Assembly: GCA_948567375.1 (NCBI GenBank)
Contig: OX419757.1
Location: forward strand, 66,836,001-66,900,000
Origin: Lunularia cruciata
Lineage: Eukaryota > Streptophyta > Marchantiopsida > Lunulariales > Lunulariaceae
Length of the DNA: 64,000 nt
Direction of reading: 5' to 3'
Shown: piece after piece, positions 58,375 to 64,000 of the stretch
Position numbering within the stretch: the stretch's first letter is position 1
Layout of the letters: each line of letters opens with the position of its first letter
Made by a program: the position numbers and the translations under genes
Notes under the pieces: generated by a model
The model's input: the letters and a program-made list of their open reading frames with translations, nothing else
Told to the model about the DNA's origin: nothing
Databases searched by the model: none

Positions 58375-58817
58375 ATTGTTTACCATTCTCAACTCAACTC
58401 AACTCAGATCAGTACTTGATCTGTCACTCTATAAACTGCAAACAATTGGGCACTAATTACAATCAAGCCACACCCACTCAAGCATAAAGAATCCAAGTGA
58501 CGCTCACCGGCCTTTATCCACCATAGCCAAGAACTTGAAGGCTCAACATTAGAGAAGTGAGCTCTTTGGAGCTGCACTTCAAAAGTATACCCCTTGAACT
58601 CAAGCTAGGTTTGAACCCTAACGTTCCCGTTGACGGCACACTCGACAGTGCAAACGGTGCAAAGTGACGGTGTGCCCCACCGTGAAGTCAATATCCTAAA
58701 TACGAAATCTGACCATCGGAAAGTAATCATTGAGAAACTACTGAAATAACTCTAATTACTATCACTACAACTCCAGTGTCTAAGCAATCTAGATGTGACA
58801 TTACAAATGGCGTGATA
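58375..58817 (-). repeat. Element B terminal repeat U (5' copy)
   Basis: On the minus strand from TATCACGCCATTTGTAATG (ancestral TG changed to TA) to CTGATTACA, matching 47204-47646. Unlike the 3' end it is not accompanied by the 105-bp R sequence on either side. Confidence 0.82.
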
Positions 58818-61800
58818 CCATCTACTAGATATACATCTAATGTTAAGGACATTATCATATAATTCAATATTAGATTATTTTTCTTCTTTGATACCATTGG
58901 CTAATCTTGTGATCATCTCTTGGACTAGTGCTCGTTCGTTCGTTCCTATTGCGCTTCTTAGTACCTTGTATTCTTTCTTCTTTCCTTTTACCGTTCTTAG
59001 TGCATTGCATTCCTTCTTCTTTATACATTGGGCTATATTTTTTGGCTTGTCTATATTTCAATTACTTGTCAATCTTGCCAGGCTGGCAATTTCTGTTATT
59101 GAACAATGGGTGCTCGAATTTGAAAAGGCTCTGCATATATGTTTCCCACATTGCTAAAACAAACTTTGTACGGTGTATAAGCTATATCTTTTTCGGTCGT
59201 AATTTAGAGAAATCGTGAAATCTTATAGAAGACGCTGCAAAAGGTCCACATCACTCAACCTTTGAAACGATTATTTTTGATATGATATCGAAATGTTAAT
59301 CACATACACTCGACGATGCATGTACCGCCTCATGAGGGACATGCATTTTTCTAAGTTCTGTTATGACGTTGAGACATGGAATCTTAACTACAGATTACGT
59401 TGACAGTCATGACAACGTAAGTGACCATCACGACCAGGTGTGGATGATATGACTAGTTAACCCAAGTTAATACTTCATACAATAAGTGAACGTAATTGGT
59501 CGGCAGCTATTGCTAGTGCCAACTTGTAAGGAAAAGCCACGAAGTAACGAATCGATAGGGTTTGAATGCGAACGCGGCACTTATAGTAAGTTTCTGACCA
59601 TGCGTCAAAGATTCAACTTCAACTTTACAACAGACAAGATTCAAACAGGTTTTGTCGTTTTGGAATAGAATCTTTGCAGTTCCTCAAGACCCCCGCACGC
59701 GTCTCCAGGCCTTCCTCCTTTGGATTTGGAGCCAACCTAAAGTAGTTGGCGAGGAGCCGCACGATCGCGCAGGTTTCAATCTGGGTCACAGACTTAAACT
59801 CTATCCGATTACCGGGTAACTCTGGTAACGCTTATACTGTACACTTGCTCAAGATTCTCTATACACCGTTAGGATACTAAGTCGTCTGCTCGAAGAGAAC
59901 AGAGGAGGCGACGCAGGTTTGGGTTGCAGGACTAATCTTCCCTCTCAAGAAGAAGATCCAACCTGGTTGATATAATATTGCTGCTGTAGTTGATTTCATA
60001 TTATCCACCGAAAAGCATAAAGTTTTATCTGGCGAGGAACAAACTTAAGTCAATAGGTAAAGAAAGCGTACAAAGAAGAAGATGAAGTGTAGATTAGTAA
60101 GGGTTTGGAGTTACCGTATGTCTTGTCATTGAATCCATTCCATGGAGCTTCGTACCAGCAACTCCCTCTTCGAGAGGAAGAATCAAATCCACCAGGGCGA
60201 TCCAGTTCTGTCCTTGTTGGGACTGTCCATAAATAAAACAGCTTTTTGGCCACCTCCATGAGTTTCACGCAAGACTTGGAGAGACTCATCAAAAACTAAA
60301 ATAATCCTTCCATTATGATTCAAGTTTGTGATACGTCTATATAGACTCAATAGACACACTGGCATCCTACAGTGCATCTTCTTCCTGAAAAGAATCCGAA
60401 AATCATTGGGAGTTACAATTCTATCCCTGCAATATCTTGGGACTTCTCAAAAGAAAAACACGGTTAGCTCCAACCACCCATAACATTTCCCACTGAACCC
60501 GCCCTACTGCAGTAAAACTTGCCAGTGAATGGAAATCTCCTCCCCGGGTTACCTTTGCCCTAGGAGACCAGAGTGTTGAAGTGTGAAGAACATTCCCTGT
60601 GAAGACCTAACGGTAGATGACCCCGGATTGGTTGTGGAGCACCGTCCTTTTCCGTCCATCTGGGAAGTTGTCATGTGAGGGACACGAAGGGTAGAGTGTC
60701 TATGAACTGGAAAGATAAGAAATGACCAAATACACATCATTCCCAGGCAGGGCCCACGATTCGCCATGTCCGCGAGATATTTTGTCACCGCGCGTCGTTG
60801 TGGGAATGTGAAAGGATTTTGCGGAAGGCGGTTTCCTTAGTTCTTCATGCCTCATTGGATCCAGACGTCGGATCATGTTAAAACGTCCTCTTACCTGGAG
60901 TAAAGTAATGTACATCATGGAGTCGCAAGGGTTATAGTATTATGCGCAGGTACTGGCACATGTTTACAATGCAGTACTCTCGGGCTTTCGTCGACAATTA
61001 AAGATTCAGTTTCTCAGCAGGGTTCTTACACGACGACGCATCGAGTGTTTTGAGCACATTTCTTGAATTAGTTAGGGGGTTCCAGAAATAGAGTTACGGG
61101 TGATGCACGAGATTCAACTTTTGTACCGGTAAACTATGGAATGTTACTCGTAGCCCTTTATCCTTTACGGCAACGGGGTCTTCACTCGTCAAATATCTCT
61201 AATTCTCCTGTAAAGCTAAACCCCAATATAATACGGTCACTCAGAAATCTATATTTGAAGCCCCCTAATATCTTCTACATGTCCTGTTTGGAGGCTAGAT
61301 ATCCTGATCACGAAATCCCAGGCAACTGGAAAACCTTTGACATGATGACACTTCAGTACAGCAAAGGAAACTGGAGGTCACGCGGCTTAGTATCCTGTAA
61401 CAAAAGTTTGAGAAGGGTCGAATGACCCTTCTCAAAACAAGGACTTCGAAGACAAGACGTGGTGCACGAACAATGCGTATGCCTACTTGACGGTCGTGAG
61501 TCTGACTTGAATGCAGAAGAAGGATTCGAGAATGAGATTCATGACTTGGTCTCTATCAGCTTTCAAGGTAGAAGGGATTAGATGTCCTCACACCTTAGTG
61601 GTCACTAAAGTAGAGTTTAGGGTGTAATCGCTTTCAGATGGTGACTTGCTAATGGTTGAAGGATAAGATTTGTGGTCCTTTCAAGACGTCGAGTAAGAAG
61701 GATCTCTCAGTGGGTTTAACACTTGGTTATCCTTTGTGTTTACGATGCTTGCAATAAAATCCTCATCAGCAGATTGAGCATCAAGGTCAGTTTGATGTTA

Positions 61801-62819
61801 ACAACATACATGGTTATCATGAAGGGCATCTAGCAAACAGGCTTTATCTTCTAGTTTCTATGGGAGATGATTGTGTATCAAAATAATCAAGAAGAGCGCA
61901 CTTTCAACCTTGAGTCCCGCTACTTATCAAACCACTTCTCTAGTTTCACATCAAACCGCCGTTTAAGTTTTCACTCCAACCAGGTGCAGGACAAGTTTGA
62001 AAGTTTATTTATTGCAATGGGGTATATGTTCGAGTTTAATGCATGCGGATGGGTCAACTTTAAGTTGCGGACACGCTTTTCGATGATGTATGCTAAATGT
62101 GTATATGCATTACTTATATATGGAAGATGACTCTTTAGCGCTTTAGTAATAGAATATGCCGAATTGATGCTAATTCTTCTTCTCTTCTTCCAAGATGAAC
62201 ATTCTCTCAAGTTTCGAAATATAATAAGAGAATGAATAATCTTAAAGGTCAGAAAAAATTTACACACGTCCTGTTCGTACATCTGGATCAGCTGCTTGTA
62301 TATCCGTCAACTTGCCTTCTGTTTGGTTGGTCAGATACGTTATAGTGTTTTCTTGAACAAGATTAGCCTTTGAAATGCCCAGTTTCTCTTCTTATGTTAC
62401 GATGCTGTCGGTAAGAAATTGATTAACAACTGGAATAGACAAGATTTTTGTGAATAAAACAGTCCAAGACCATAGAGAGAGGAAGAGAAAAACAAAGCAC
62501 CTAAATTCGAATCTAATACTGAACTAAGAATCCAATCTTCAGGATCCTTGAAATTATGTAGGAGCTAGCGCCGTATCTCCTAGCGAATATAATGCAATCC
62601 TTATTTGCTAGACTCTCCGATAACGAAATTGTCCCCACACGTTTAACGAGTGTAAACGAAATGTCAAGGGGCCTGGTATTGCACGGAACTAAACCATCTG
62701 ACAGTAACAGTGTTGTTGAAACGAACAAGATTGAATCAACCCATTTTGTATGTTAGCGAGGGAGGTAAATCAGTACTTCCCGTCCCTTGAAGGAGAGATG
62801 GGGTGGTACAGGTTGTTAA
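58818..62819. other. Second CpG-replete stretch without recognised genes
   Basis: From about 59150 CG dinucleotides are frequent again, as at 23850-33300. Open frames are below about 105 codons and none is recognised. No RNA gene is seen. Confidence 0.45.
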
Positions 62820-62913
62820 TTCCCATCAGGAGATAACAGCCATCTCCCCTTCGACGGAACGACGGAAGGAACCTTCCGTCGAAGGGGAGATGGCTGTTAT
62901 CTCCTAATGGGAA
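62820..62913. repeat. Long hairpin: 40-bp inverted arms with nested palindrome
   Basis: Arms 62820-62859 and 62874-62913 are inverted copies with one mismatch (TTCCCATCAGGAGATAACAG... against ...CTGTTATCTCCTAATGGGAA). Between and overlapping them, GACGGAAGGAACCTTCCGTC (62861-62880) is a perfect palindrome. A shorter inverted pair, CCATCTCCC...GGGGAGATGG, follows at 62923-62952. It could be a foldback or MITE element, or the stem of a small-RNA precursor. Confidence 0.85.
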
Positions 62914-62952
62914 GGGAAGTATCCATCTCCCTTTCCGTCGAAGGGGAGATGG

Positions 62953-63432
62953 TGCCTTCCGTCAACAACCAACAATATGGTTATTGACGGAAAAAATACG
63001 CGTAAAGAGAGCGTACCGTCTGTTCGGCCACCGTCAACAACCGGAAGACTACTGTAGGTGGCGCGCCACCCTGGTGTATTTGAGGGATTCCAAGCAAGTG
63101 TCTCCCTTCCGTGCATGTGATATCCGCGATCCCATTTTACCTCTTACGGGAGTCGAGAGGAACGGGAGAGCGAGAAACGAGGTTTATATTAGAGTTTTAG
63201 AGAGCTCATTTGCATTCCGCACATGAGTAAATAGTCAATTCTATTTGTTTTTCAATTTCAATTCCATTGGTATTTAGATTGAAGGCTATGGAAAATTGAA
63301 TAAAATATTATGAACATTTTAAGGTTCTTTAGGGTTTAGAGTGACTACTCCACATTGAGAGTATTAGAAACTTTTAGATTACAAGCCTGACTAGTTTTTA
63401 TATCTTGATAGGTTGTTTTTTGCACAAGTGTT
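62953..63432. other. Transition to AT-rich DNA, no gene seen
   Basis: The first part has further GACGGAA and CCGTCAACAACC motifs related to the hairpin. From about 63230 the sequence becomes AT-rich. No coding feature supported. Confidence 0.5.
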
Positions 63433-64000
63433 ATGCATTATCCCTATCTTCTCCCCAAGAAATTTTTCAAAGATAGTAAAAGAGCAGCTTGGAGATTGCT
63501 TTCAAATGATCCTTCTAGTGGATTTACTGAGTTGTTTCAGGTGGTGGTAGCAACAGTGAGGGGAGGTATTCCTACGTTAGTAAGTCGGGTGTTAGTGGCT
63601 AGTCTACTTCTTGTGGTGGAGAAGGGCACGATGGGCGTTAGACCAATTGCTATTAGAGAGATTCTTTTGCACTTGGTTAGCCGCACCATCGTCCTGCAAT
63701 GTCAATCTCACTTCCTAGAGCATCTTAGTCCACATCAATTTGTAGTAACTACACGTGGAGGTTGCTAGGCTATTTCTCTAGGCACCAAGGCACTCCTAGA
63801 TATCCATCCGGAGTGTGTTGTACTACAGGCGGATGTTGAGAACGCTTTCAATAGCATCTCTCATGCATCCATCTTTAGAGAGCTTAGGGAGGCCGGTGGA
63901 TCCTTGGCGAGTCTCATACCTTTTATGCGGTTGTTCTATGGCTCTCTTGCTTTGCTTTACTTCTAGCATGGGTGGTCTATGGCTCTCCTGCTTCCCTTTA
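63433..64000 (+). pseudogene. Non-LTR-type reverse transcriptase, cut by window edge
   Basis: Reverse transcriptase core. The open part holds KRAAWRLLSNDPSSGFTELF, KGTMGVRPIAIREILLHLVS and LEHLSPHQFVVTTRGGC, then after a stop at 63766 (Glu expected by context) AISLGTKALLDIHPECVVLQ and ADVENAFNSISHASIFRELR, where ADVENAFNS is polymerase motif A with its catalytic Asp. A second stop lies at 63964. The G-x-RPIAI and QFG-like boxes and motif A fit non-LTR type polymerases; motif C (YADD) would lie beyond the window. A relic of the same gene is at 34380-34700. Confidence 0.8.

Larger units (their letters stand above)
47099..58817 (-). mobile_element. Gypsy element B with embedded DNMT3-like methyltransferase and PHD finger
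   Basis: Best-preserved copy of the A/B family, minus strand. Order from right to left: terminal repeat U, leader with two solo LTRs of family D, Gag, protease, methyltransferase, reverse transcriptase, RNase H, integrase, PHD finger, then R-U-R'. Methyltransferase, first half of reverse transcriptase, integrase and PHD share one reading frame, as expected for a single Pol polyprotein. CCAT adjoins both ends (47095-47098 and 58818-58821), a possible short target-site duplication. Removing the solo LTRs leaves about 10.2 kb. Stops and frameshifts make it defective. Confidence 0.92.

Noticed and set aside
58375-58400. TGGTAAACAATCTGATTA as an 18-nt primer binding site of the A/B family
   Set aside because: It starts with TGG, but the derived tRNA 3' end does not show a convincing T-arm, and the same bases are part of the repeated U sequence at both ends.
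1-64000. CRISPR arrays, bacterial operons or ribosome binding sites
   Set aside because: No regularly spaced repeats; the sequence is eukaryotic retrotransposon DNA.

Overview
The window is transposon-rich nuclear DNA from a chloroplast-bearing streptophyte. Evidence: plant-type Copia and Ty3/gypsy LTR retrotransposons, an initiator-Met primer binding site, and a decayed chloroplast atpB insertion. A charophyte alga, bryophyte, lycophyte or fern fits better than a flowering plant because the main gypsy family carries a DNMT3-type methyltransferase and a PHD finger. The species cannot be fixed from sequence alone. I find no intact host gene, rRNA, tRNA or CRISPR array. Almost every coding region is a pseudogene with stops and frameshifts.

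Layout: (1) 1-3704, a decayed Copia element with its 3' LTR. (2) 3708-5780, a broken minus-strand coding relic of unknown family. (3) 7636-18540, gypsy element A (plus strand), starting in a 200-base assembly gap. A third, internally deleted gypsy element is nested in it, and a short inversion lies in its reverse transcriptase. (4) 18541-23850, AT-rich DNA with the atpB fragment and a perfect 2 x 212 bp tandem duplication. (5) 23850-33300, a CpG-replete stretch without recognisable genes, holding small repeats and a MITE-like element. (6) 34380-34700, a faint relic of a non-LTR reverse transcriptase. (7) 35408-40120, a second Copia element of the same family. (8) 40125-42924, the 5' half of gypsy element D (minus strand). 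(9) 47099-58817, gypsy element B (minus strand, same family as A), with two solo LTRs of the D family in its leader. (10) 58818-63230, a second CpG-replete stretch with a strong hairpin. (11) 63433-64000, the non-LTR reverse transcriptase at the window edge.

The most interesting system is the A/B family. Its order is Gag with zinc knuckles, aspartic protease, DNMT3-like C5-cytosine methyltransferase, reverse transcriptase, RNase H, integrase, PHD finger. Two divergent copies in opposite orientation support the same layout. Such an element carries both a DNA-methylation writer and a probable histone-tail reader. DNMT capture by retrotransposons has been reported, from memory, for charophytes and dinoflagellates; I do not know of a description of the combination with a C-terminal PHD finger. 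Both copies here are dead, and several of the disabling changes are C:G to T:A transitions, as expected for methylated, silenced DNA.
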